From NCBI GenBank assembly GCA_024278285.1, contig JAJRTM010000504.1, positions 1 through 5,028 of the forward strand: a stretch of 5,028 nucleotides of DNA, written 5' to 3'. Made by a program: the position numbers and the translations under genes. The notes under the pieces are model-generated. The model did not search any database, had not been told where the DNA came from, and worked only from the letters and a program-made list of their open reading frames with translations. The DNA is from Planctomycetota bacterium (GTDB lineage: Bacteria > Planctomycetota > Planctomycetia > Planctomycetales > Planctomycetaceae). Positions 1 through 5,028 of this stretch are shown one piece after another (position 1 is the stretch's first letter; each line of letters opens with the position of its first letter).

Positions 1-66
1 ACCCTCAGGCAAGGACGAATTTCTCGCCTTAATCCCCAAAGCAAGCAGGGCCCGCTGTTCGGCTCA
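1..66. other. 3' tail of an upstream integron cassette
   Basis: This short stretch precedes the first attC site. Two + strand frames are open from the left edge: one runs to a stop at 179-181 and one to a stop at 229-231. Either could be the last codons of an upstream gene, since cassette genes often end inside their attC. Neither shows a recognisable motif, and both run through the inverted-repeat structure of the attC. I therefore do not call a coding region here. By position it should be the end of the cassette that owns the attC at 67-191. Confidence 0.4.
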
Positions 67-191
67 GTTCAACAAGAGATTATGTGGCGGCTTCTTCTGC
101 TCACGACGGTTGGGGATCATGTTTTTTACCTCCGTTCAACCCGGTCTTGGCGCGTGCTGGCCGCACCACATCAATCCTTAAGCCGTTGGGC
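67..191 (+). other. integron attC site 1 (long form, about 125 bp)
   Basis: The R'' box GTTCAAC (67-73) fits RYYYAAC and the R' box GTTGGGC (185-191) fits GTTRRRY. The arms pair: AAG (74-76) with CTT (177-179), A77 unpaired, GATT (78-81) with AATC (173-176), ATGTGG (82-87) with CCACAT (166-171), and CGGC (88-91) with GCCG (160-163), with small bulges at 164-165 and 172. The inner part adds CACG (102-105) with CGTG (153-156) and GGTTG (108-112) with CAACC (137-141). One extrahelical base near the R'' side is typical of attC sites, which are recombined as folded bottom strands by IntI. The R' end is strongly supported because it matches the far end of the next cassette. The R'' end is less certain: a second RYYYAAC match lies at 134-140 but its arms pair poorly. 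Confidence 0.72.
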
Positions 192-208
192 GCACCAGCG
201 TACAACTC

Positions 209-213
209 AGGAG
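209..213 (+). promoter_or_regulatory. Ribosome binding site of the TPR-like gene
   Basis: AGGAG lies 10 bases before the ATG at 224. It sits inside the cassette, just after the R' box, so the cassette brings its own translation start. No convincing -35/-10 pair is visible in the 32 bases between the cassette border and the ATG; transcription may come from the integron promoter or from upstream cassettes. Confidence 0.6.
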
Positions 214-223
214 ATATTTCACT

Positions 224-1447
224 ATGTCTGACGAAATTCACAAATCAAATCGAAAATCTTTATCTGACTATCCAGTTCCTGAGCCTGAACGATTAGGTGA
301 TGTTAACCTGCAACACCCTATGGATACTTCCGAGACCCGCAAGCGTAAATCATTGTGGCCTTTCTATTACCAAGTTGAGCGGTACGAATACACGGACCCA
401 GAACAGGCAAGGAAACTTTTCGACCGTCTTCTTGAAGAAGGTCTTGATAATTACACTGCCTCGCCTGATTTGTGGCATAACGCAGCAATGGTCGCGGGCA
501 GAGTCCGGCACAGAATAGCGCAATTAGCATTTGTCGAAGCAGGGTTGCGGGAATGGCCAGACAATGTTGACCTCTTATGTGACGAATTGCAATACCGGCA
601 CACCAGTCACTACGATATTGAAAAGGCGCAGGAGATTTGGCAAAGGCTAAGCGAAATATCCAGGGAAGTGACTGGCCCTTACTGGCGTTTTTGGGTGTAT
701 GGTGCTATTTATCACGCTGTAGAGCTTTGCAATCCACAAATGGGCCTGAAGTTGCTGGATGAAGGCCTGAAATGGGTCAAGCGGGATGGTTTGATGGATA
801 TTCTGCGGAGTTACCGCAGAGTTTTGGTGGACAGTACCCCACTGGAACAAATCGAAGATCAAGAACAACTGGTTGCCTATCACAAGCAAGGGCTCAAGAT
901 TCTGGAAGAGCGCTATAAACTTGGGATCGAACTGGGTGTCGAGAATGGGTACGTTTTGGCCACGGAACTTGCACGGTTGTATCAAGAACAAGCAGGTGCA
1001 ACACCATCTTCACCATCTTCTACTTCGCTTGGCGCTGATGGGCAAACCCTTGAACAGTCACCATCAGCAAAGGATGATTATTTGAAACAAGCGCTGAAGT
1101 ATTTGGATTTGGCTGAAAGGCTTTACACAGGCAACCCTAATCACGCCGTTTGGGAAATATATGAAGCACGCGCTCGAATCTTGATGGCTCAACACAGATA
1201 TGGCGACGCGTTGAAAGTATTAAGTAGCCTGCCAGAAGTAAGGCAAAGAGAACCTTCCATTGCTACAATGCTGAGCCTAGCCGCCTTGATGACAGGGGAA
1301 AAGATCGAAACACAGGAACAAGGCGAAGCATCGCTTTCAGAAGTTCTTTCATCTTTGCTTCAAAATGATGGCGAGTTATTGTTCAGAATTGCGTCCGAGA
1401 ATCCAGGAGTGGCCTCGGTGTTGAGAAAAATTGTTCAAAGATTGTGA
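224..1447 (+). CDS. Helical-repeat (TPR-like) protein of unknown family, partner of KAP NTPase
   Basis: This 407-residue protein is not recognised as a named family. It has no signal peptide or membrane segment and should be cytoplasmic. The first 45 residues are polar and probably disordered. From about residue 55 it is almost all helical, with paired amphipathic helices of TPR/HAT character: 57-74 (DPEQARKLFDRLLEEG), 96-112, 131-148 (IEKAQEIWQRL), 160-184, 215-255 and 285-340, where YLDLAERL and GDALKVLSSLP look most like TPR helices. A Ser/Pro-rich linker at about 258-282 separates the last block. The region 140-165 is rich in Trp and Tyr. Such scaffolds usually bind peptides or partner proteins. 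The stop lies 6 bases before the KAP gene in the same cassette, so co-translation and a physical partnership are likely. The start is supported by AGGAG at 209-213. Function beyond that is inference. Confidence 0.85.
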   Translation: MSDEIHKSNRKSLSDYPVPEPERLGDVNLQHPMDTSETRKRKSLWPFYYQVERYEYTDPEQARKLFDRLLEEGLDNYTASPDLWHNAAMVAGRVRHRIAQLAFVEAGLREWPDNVDLLCDELQYRHTSHYDIEKAQEIWQRLSEISREVTGPYWRFWVYGAIYHAVELCNPQMGLKLLDEGLKWVKRDGLMDILRSYRRVLVDSTPLEQIEDQEQLVAYHKQGLKILEERYKLGIELGVENGYVLATELARLYQEQAGATPSSPSSTSLGADGQTLEQSPSAKDDYLKQALKYLDLAERLYTGNPNHAVWEIYEARARILMAQHRYGDALKVLSSLPEVRQREPSIATMLSLAALMTGEKIETQEQGEASLSEVLSSLLQNDGELLFRIASENPGVASVLRKIVQRL

Positions 1448-1450
1448 GGT
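1446..1450 (+). promoter_or_regulatory. Ribosome binding site choosing the KAP gene start
   Basis: GAGGT overlaps the stop codon of the upstream gene (TGA 1445-1447). Two ATG codons follow in frame, at 1454 and 1457. The spacing is 3 bases to the first and 6 to the second, so the second is the better-placed start. The overlap of the site with the upstream stop suggests translational coupling of the pair. Confidence 0.55.
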
Positions 1451-1453
1451 CAG

Positions 1454-2860
1454 ATGATGAATAAATATGTAGTGCAAAGTCTACATCCAAGATTTGATCA
1501 CCGGGTCGAACAGATAGATGATTTGCAGGATGATTTAGGGCGTAAGATTATAGCCCAAACAATAGCAGGTGAAATCCGTGGCAACAAGCGACCTCGTGTT
1601 ATTGGTGTCTACGGCTCTTGGGGTGCCGGCAAATCCTACTTACTCAGCCAGGTGATAAAAGAACTTTTGGCTGGCAATCAAGATAGTAAACAAGTCATCG
1701 TCTGCGTCTTCAATCCCTGGCTCTATGAAATGGAAGGCGGGTTAGCGCCGGGATTGATCAAATCTCTATATAACTTGGAGAAACAGTTTCCGGGTCGGAA
1801 CCCCTTGGTGTCTGATACGAAAATCTACAAAGAAATCGCAGATTCTCTGCTGGACCTGCTTGTAGAAATTGGCCCTGCCCTTATGCCAGGTGGACAATTC
1901 CTTGTGACGGCACTGGGCAAAATGGCTCAAGCGGCTCTCCGAACTGTGGACGAATACAATAAAGTGGTTGACTCGGCATTGTCAAAGCCGGCTGTGGATG
2001 AAGTCAAAGATAAGATGCAAAAACTGGTAAATGCCATTCTGGATGCTGCTTACAAACAAGACGCAAGCAAAGAATATCGCTTGGTCATTTTTATCGACGA
2101 TCTTGATCGTTGCTCCCCCGAAAATATGGTGCGAATGTTTGAGTGGCTTAAGGTTCATTTGCTAGTTGAAGGATGTATATACGTTCTTGCATTGGATCAC
2201 ATCGCTGCCGCCCGTGCGATTGTGGGGCGATACAAAGAATACTTGGGAGAAGAAAGAGACCTGGCTTATGGCTTTCGGTATCTTGAGAAACTCGTAGAAA
2301 GCGAATACGAATTGGGGACAGCGTCCAACGTGGAACTGATGGCGCTGCGTCAGGTATTTGGGGCAAACACACCCTATAAAAGGGTCAGCGAGATTGCTCG
2401 CAATTTGCGTGGCGGTGACTTTCCCGGAGTTCGGAGCATAGACGAGTTGCTCGAACTACGATCTCTATTAGTGCCGCGCACAATGCTCAAGATTGTTTAT
2501 AAATTCAAGCGTGCAATGGACGTATTGTTAACTGAATCTACCACCGAGTTACGAAATCAACTTCCTTCATCCTATCCGTTTTGGACTTTGTTGTTAATCG
2601 CGATGTATTACCGCCTTGACCCTAATCACCTTGACGAATTTGTGCGTGGCAGGGGAATAATCCACAACTTGATGAAAAATCCAGGCTCAGTACCGTCTGA
2701 TAAGTGGGGCAATGGGCCATTGCGCGAATTTTGTCAGTATGCTGACCGTTTTGGTGCTTCTACAGGAGCAAGTATGCAACTTCCTCAAACCGAACATTTG
2801 TTTAGACTGACATCGGTTATTCGCGAGAACTCGTTTGACCAAAGTCTTTACGCATATTAG
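1454..2860 (+). CDS. KAP-family P-loop NTPase
   Basis: This 468-residue STAND-type ATPase is of the KAP group, named for Kidins220/ARMS and PifA. Motifs in order: Walker A GSWGAGKS (54-61) with the family's Trp; FNPWLYE (86-92), the usual KAP motif after strand 2; Walker B VIFIDDLDRC (211-220), the diagnostic DDLDRC form; VLALDHI (244-250), the next strand with an acidic end; and YLEKLVE (277-283). All catalytic residues needed for ATP binding and hydrolysis are present. Between Walker A and B, residues 128-165 are moderately hydrophobic with Gly and Pro. This is where many KAP proteins insert membrane helices, but here the stretch is too broken by charge to be called transmembrane. The C-terminal part (about 330-468) is helical with no recognised domain. 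PifA of plasmid F excludes phage T7; a defence role here, with the TPR-like neighbour as sensor or effector, is inference. The true start may be the ATG at 1457, which would give 467 residues. Confidence 0.93.
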   Translation: MMNKYVVQSLHPRFDHRVEQIDDLQDDLGRKIIAQTIAGEIRGNKRPRVIGVYGSWGAGKSYLLSQVIKELLAGNQDSKQVIVCVFNPWLYEMEGGLAPGLIKSLYNLEKQFPGRNPLVSDTKIYKEIADSLLDLLVEIGPALMPGGQFLVTALGKMAQAALRTVDEYNKVVDSALSKPAVDEVKDKMQKLVNAILDAAYKQDASKEYRLVIFIDDLDRCSPENMVRMFEWLKVHLLVEGCIYVLALDHIAAARAIVGRYKEYLGEERDLAYGFRYLEKLVESEYELGTASNVELMALRQVFGANTPYKRVSEIARNLRGGDFPGVRSIDELLELRSLLVPRTMLKIVYKFKRAMDVLLTESTTELRNQLPSSYPFWTLLLIAMYYRLDPNHLDEFVRGRGIIHNLMKNPGSVPSDKWGNGPLREFCQYADRFGASTGASMQLPQTEHLFRLTSVIRENSFDQSLYAY

Positions 2861-2880
2861 ACTTCCAAGATTCCGGGTGC

Positions 2881-2961
2881 GCCCAACAAGCGCTTGCAGC
2901 CGACAGCGCCTATGCTCGCTTCGCTCGCTCCGGCGCTGCGGCTGAAGCAAGGACGTTAGGC
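2881..2961 (+). other. integron attC site 2 (81 bp)
   Basis: The R'' box GCCCAAC is at 2881-2887 and the R' box GTTAGGC at 2955-2961. The inner arms are strongly complementary: AGCCG (2898-2902) and CAGCGCC (2904-2910) on the left pair with GGCGCTG (2932-2938) and CGGCT (2939-2943) on the right, leaving A2903 extrahelical. The CTTGC (2893-2897) side continues against GCAAG (2947-2951) with a small asymmetric bulge. The loop 2911-2931 holds CTCGCTTCGCTCG, also found in attC 3. This is a textbook attC: two boxes, two arms, an unpaired base and a variable terminal structure. It lies 20 bases after the KAP stop codon and belongs to cassette A. The hairpin may also act as a weak transcription barrier. 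Confidence 0.92.
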
Positions 2962-2969
2962 GCGTTGGC

Positions 2970-2975
2970 AAGGAG
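2970..2975 (+). promoter_or_regulatory. Ribosome binding site setting a GTG start
   Basis: AAGGAG, a strong Shine-Dalgarno match, lies 5 bases before the GTG at 2981. No ATG near this point is in frame and comparably placed, so this site decides the start of the methyltransferase. Confidence 0.75.
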
Positions 2976-2980
2976 TTACC

Positions 2981-3994
2981 GTGCGAGCAAAAACGCTTGT
3001 AAGCTTGATAAGAAACGGCCAATTAGCACTTTTGTTGAAGTTGTCTAATTGGGCCAATAGATTTTACAAACTGAGTTACATTGCGGCACTTTTTGAATAC
3101 GGACTCGCAGAATATCTATCATCGGGTCCTAAATTATTGGATGAATTGTCCGAATTGCTGAACACAGGTCCGGATGCTCGTGATGCTTTGGAAGCCTGGT
3201 TGCTAGTTGGCGTGCGGCTGAGAGTGTTGAAAATAGCACAAGGTCGCTATGCTCTGACTGGGTTTTCTGTTCAATTGATCCGATCAGAGAACGATGCCTT
3301 GTTGGCTATTATCCAGGAAATCACTACGTTGCATCACAAATTAATTTCTGATACGCCTAAGCGGCTGCAAGCGGGTGATTTTTGGACTTTGCAAGACCAG
3401 GAAGGGTATATCATTGCAAGGTCATCCCGCATCGTAGAACCTTTGCAACAAGAAGTCATTGAAACTTTTTTTCCTTCCGATAGAGCAGTGCGGCTATTGG
3501 AAATAGGTTGTGGTTCCGGCATTTACATTAAATACGCGGTAGAGCATAATCCACATCTCACGGCAATTGGGGTAGAGATGCAAGATGATGTGGTGGCAAT
3601 GGCACGCGAATATATCGTGAAATGGGGACTGCAAGAGCGTGTCCGTATTTTGCAAGGCGATATTCGGGCGTTGTCTTTTGATAATGCGTTCAATATTGTC
3701 ACGTTGTACAATAATATCTATTATTTTCCAGTGGCAAAGCGTGTGCATCTGCTGGAAAAATTATTCCATCTTCTTAGCCCAGGCGGGTTTCTCGTATTGA
3801 CAACGGCTTGTCAGGGCGGGCAACCGCTTAGCGAATTGCTCAACTTGTGGGGAGCATCAACAGCGGGGTGTGGACGTTTGCCTTATGTGGATGAAATGGT
3901 GAAGCAGATGGAAACAGCGGGTTTTGAAAAAGTGCAAAAGAAGAGATTGTTGCCGGGTGATTCATTTTATGTGTTTGTCGGACATCGCCGGTGA
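2981..3994 (+). CDS. Class I SAM-dependent methyltransferase
   Basis: This 337-residue enzyme transfers a methyl group from S-adenosylmethionine; its substrate is not identifiable. Residues 25-105 form a helical, winged-helix-like N-terminal domain (LFEYGLAEYL, then a helix-turn-helix-like stretch ending GRYALTGF), as in dimeric small-molecule O-methyltransferases. The Rossmann domain follows. Motif I is LLEIGCGSG (172-180), the strand 2 acid that holds the ribose hydroxyls is E199 in IGVEM, the adenine-side motif is GDIRAL (226-231), the strand 4 region is NIVTLYNNIYYFP (238-250), and the late motif is LLSPGGFLVLTT (264-275). The family length and domain order suggest a metabolite rather than a DNA or rRNA substrate, because no DPPY/NPPY motif is present. 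It is the only gene of its cassette and need not relate to the KAP pair. The start is GTG, set by AAGGAG. Confidence 0.93.
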   Translation: MRAKTLVSLIRNGQLALLLKLSNWANRFYKLSYIAALFEYGLAEYLSSGPKLLDELSELLNTGPDARDALEAWLLVGVRLRVLKIAQGRYALTGFSVQLIRSENDALLAIIQEITTLHHKLISDTPKRLQAGDFWTLQDQEGYIIARSSRIVEPLQQEVIETFFPSDRAVRLLEIGCGSGIYIKYAVEHNPHLTAIGVEMQDDVVAMAREYIVKWGLQERVRILQGDIRALSFDNAFNIVTLYNNIYYFPVAKRVHLLEKLFHLLSPGGFLVLTTACQGGQPLSELLNLWGASTAGCGRLPYVDEMVKQMETAGFEKVQKKRLLPGDSFYVFVGHRR

Positions 3995-3996
3995 GC

Positions 3997-4122
3997 GCCT
4001 AACCATGCGTTCAGCCGACCTCGCTTCGCTCGTGGGTAAGCGGGCGCGATTTCCGCACTTTGTTTGTCTTGCAAGCCGTGGTGGTTGGACGCAGCCGCCC
4101 GCCGCTGACGCGGGCGTTAGCG
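3997..4122 (+). other. integron attC site 3 (about 126 bp)
   Basis: The R'' box GCCTAAC (3997-4003) starts two bases after the methyltransferase stop. The R' box is GTTAGCG (4116-4122), which keeps the essential GTT but departs from GTTRRRY at its last two positions. Arms: GCG (4007-4009) pairs with CGC (4109-4111), one T is extrahelical, and TCAGC (4011-4015) pairs with GCTGA (4104-4108). An inner stem, GCGGGCG (4040-4046) with CGCCCGC (4096-4102), closes a long loop. It shares CAGCCGAC (4012-4019) and CTCGCTTCGCTCG (4020-4032) with attC 2. The R'' end is well supported by complementarity with the cassette B start. The R' position is inferred from the arm symmetry. Confidence 0.82.
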
Positions 4123-4162
4123 TCATATTCTTATTCTATGTAAACCCGAAAAGGAAAAAGTT

Positions 4163-4882
4163 ATGCTCCGACACAAATCGTTTTTAATAGTAGGTATTGC
4201 TATTGTATCCGTTCTTGTCGTTACAATGACGTCATTGGCTGCTTATGATTTTCAAATTGCGGTCAAAAAGTCTGGCACATGGAAGGGTATCGAAGTGGAT
4301 CTAATCATGGTTGAGCCCAGCTTGCAACCCAACTCAAACATGTATGTCGCTGCTCCGGTGGCCTTGACTGTAATGCTTCGGCGGTTTTCATCGAAGTTGG
4401 GCCAATCAAGACTTGTTATGCCAATCAAACTTGTCAACTGCGTCCTTATTACTCATATGCAACAACCACTTCCAGTAGTTTCAATGAGGATACGACGAGA
4501 CTACTCGAAAGCGGTGGAAACTATGGCTATCGGATAGATAAAACGATTGTGGAGAATGTATTTCAAGCTATCTTTTGCGGCGGCAATGGTTGTGGCATTG
4601 TATGGACCCAAGATATGGGACGCAATGATTTTCCTTACGTGTTTACTGCTCTCGAGACGACAGGGGGTGCGAGAATGTGGCCGCCAGTCAAGATATCGTC
4701 TCCGAAAGCTAAAACGTCGGGGACTACTTTAGACAGACCCTTAGACATCGTGGTGCTTTGACAGTGTAAACATGACGCACCCTGACGGTCACGTAGACCC
4801 TGCCCCGTGTATTCCTGCACACAATGGTTGGGAATTGTGGAGTGGGTATCAAACCTTCCTTCCAAGCATCGTTAGGAATTAG
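4163..4882 (+). pseudogene. Secreted cysteine-containing protein broken by two compensating frameshifts
   Basis: Read in one frame the ATG at 4163 gives 124 residues to a stop at 4535-4537, but its second half lacks protein character. The following frame is open from 4315 to 4761 with no usable start, and the first frame reopens from 4745 to a stop at 4880-4882. Joined, they give about 239 residues over exactly 720 bases. The N-terminus is a clear signal peptide (basic MLRHK, hydrophobic 8-20, likely cleavage near TSLA/A at 25-26). The middle includes SAVFIEVGPIKTC, CQLRPYYSY, ESGGNYGYRI and FQAIFCGGNGCGIVW, and the end is WCFDSVNM...NGWELWSGY. At least seven Cys suggest disulfides outside the cell. 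The shifts lie near 4341-4368 (a lost base) and near 4745-4751 (an extra base). I do not recognise the family. Sequencing or assembly errors are as likely as a true pseudogene. Confidence 0.68.
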
Positions 4883-4885
4883 GAG
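4881..4885 (+). promoter_or_regulatory. Ribosome binding site of the last gene
   Basis: AGGAG overlaps the TAG stop at 4880-4882 and stands 7 bases before the ATG at 4893. The overlap supports the reading that the upstream broken gene truly ended at 4882, and that the two genes form one translation-coupled unit. Confidence 0.65.
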
Positions 4886-4892
4886 ATAAGAT

Positions 4893-5028
4893 ATGTATAA
4901 TAATTTCAGGAACTTCATTAGTAGTATGGTCATTTTTGCGGTAGTAGCTCTTCTATACTTTGCTATAGTGTTCTTTCAAAGGAGTTCACTTGAGCAAAAT
5001 GCCGGCGACATTGACTCTCATACCACGT
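4893..5028 (+). CDS. N-terminus of a membrane-anchored or secreted protein (cut by window end)
   Basis: An ATG at 4893 with a good AGGAG site opens a frame that continues past the window, showing the first 45 residues. It starts with a short polar segment with one Arg (MYNNFRNF), then a hydrophobic helix at about residues 9-28 (SSMVIFAVVALLYFAIVFF), then QRSSLEQNAGDIDSHTT. This is a signal anchor or an uncleaved signal peptide, with the rest of the protein probably outside the membrane. There is no lipobox Cys. The family cannot be told from this piece. It lies 10 bases after the stop of the secreted gene in the same cassette, so the two may act together at the cell surface. Confidence 0.75.
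   Translation, partial: MYNNFRNFISSMVIFAVVALLYFAIVFFQRSSLEQNAGDIDSHTT

Larger units (their letters stand above)
186..2955 (+). mobile_element. Integron gene cassette A (TPR-like protein + KAP NTPase)
   Basis: The cassette borders are the G/TT cut points in the R' boxes of attC 1 and attC 2, giving a 2770 bp unit. Its first bases, GTTGGGCGCACC counting the G at 185, are the exact reverse complement of GGTGCGCCCAAC (2876-2887), the R'' end of its own attC. This 12-base match 2.7 kb apart is what an excisable circle requires and is hard to explain otherwise. The unit carries two genes in the same direction with 6 bases between them. Most cassettes hold one gene and are near 1 kb, so a large two-gene cassette suggests the pair works together. 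Confidence 0.87.
2956..4116 (+). mobile_element. Integron gene cassette B (methyltransferase)
   Basis: The borders are the G/TT cut points of the R' boxes of attC 2 and attC 3, giving 1161 bp, a usual cassette size. The start GTTAGGCGC (2955-2963) is the exact reverse complement of GCGCCTAAC (3995-4003), the R'' end of attC 3, so this cassette owns attC 3. It carries one gene, which begins 25 bases in and ends one base before the 9-base complementary end. No promoter of its own is visible in the short leader. Confidence 0.87.
4117..5028 (+). mobile_element. Integron gene cassette C (incomplete at the right edge)
   Basis: This begins at the G/TT cut of attC 3 and has no closing attC before the window ends. 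Its start GTTAGCGTC predicts a far R'' end reading GACGCTAAC, which does not occur between 4123 and 5028. It therefore holds at least two genes, a frame-broken secreted protein and the start of a membrane-anchored one. The 40-base leader (4123-4162) is AT-rich compared with the attC and holds AAGGA (4151-4155), 7 bases before the ATG at 4163; I see no firm promoter in it. Confidence 0.65.

Noticed and set aside
134..191. A shorter attC using the second GTTCAAC box (134-140) as R''
   Set aside because: Spacing would be normal at 58 bases, but the inner arms pair poorly. The larger hairpin from 67 explains more bases, including an extrahelical base in the expected place.
84..296. A 70-residue + strand open frame across attC 1 and into the TPR-like gene
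   Set aside because: It runs through the attC hairpin, overlaps the well-supported gene at 224 in another frame, has no ribosome site and shows no protein-like features.
647..991. A 114-residue minus strand open frame opposite the TPR-like gene
   Set aside because: It has no ribosome site and no recognisable motif; it lies wholly antisense to a gene with its own start signals and a coupled neighbour.
2911..2931. GC-rich repeat after the KAP gene read as a rho-independent terminator
   Set aside because: The hairpin is explained fully as attC 2 and is not followed by a run of T.
2687..3022. A 111-residue minus strand open frame over the KAP end and attC 2
   Set aside because: It is antisense to a clear gene and spans the attC hairpin; its Ser/Arg-rich composition is that of a shadow frame.
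3924..4187. An 87-residue + strand open frame crossing attC 3
   Set aside because: It starts inside the methyltransferase in another frame, reads through the attC and the leader of the next gene, and has no ribosome site.
4870..4876. GTTAGGA as an R' box of a further attC closing cassette C
   Set aside because: The last base does not fit GTTRRRY, there is no R'' box or paired arms before it, and it does not match the end predicted from the cassette C start.
4896..4901. TATAAT as a possible -10 promoter box
   Set aside because: It lies within the first codons of the last gene, and there is no -35-like hexamer at the right distance upstream.

Overview
The window is a stretch of an integron gene-cassette array. 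This rests on three attC-like recombination sites (about 67-191, 2881-2961 and 3997-4122), all in the same orientation, with every supported gene on the + strand between them. The best evidence is the cassette-end test. In an integrated cassette, the first bases after the G/TT cut come from the cassette's own attC, so they should be complementary to the R'' box at its far end. They are: GTTGGGCGCACC (185-196) is the exact reverse complement of GGTGCGCCCAAC (2876-2887), and GTTAGGCGC (2955-2963) is the exact reverse complement of GCGCCTAAC (3995-4003). The integrase gene and attI would lie to the left, outside the window. No feature fixes the host. The sequence is bacterial, with Shine-Dalgarno starts and moderate GC, and the dissimilar attC sites fit either a chromosomal integron or an environmental contig.

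Layout: 1-66 is the tail of an upstream cassette and 67-191 its attC. Cassette A (186-2955, 2770 bp) carries two tightly coupled genes: a 407-residue helical-repeat (TPR-like) protein with no recognised family, and a 468-residue KAP-family P-loop NTPase with all the key motifs. Cassette B (2956-4116, 1161 bp) carries one class I SAM-dependent methyltransferase that starts at GTG. Cassette C (from 4117, not finished at 5028) has a short leader, then a secreted cysteine-containing protein whose frame is broken by two compensating single-base shifts (4163-4882), then the start of a membrane-anchored protein (4893 to the window end).

Biology: the most interesting unit is cassette A. It is a self-contained mobile module of a TPR-like partner and a KAP ATPase. 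KAP NTPases include the phage-exclusion protein PifA, and chromosomal integron cassettes are known to carry anti-phage systems, so a two-gene defence function is a reasonable but unproven hypothesis. Cassettes B and C share no visible pathway with it or with each other, which is normal for cassette arrays. Neighbouring cassettes should not be read as one operon of related function.
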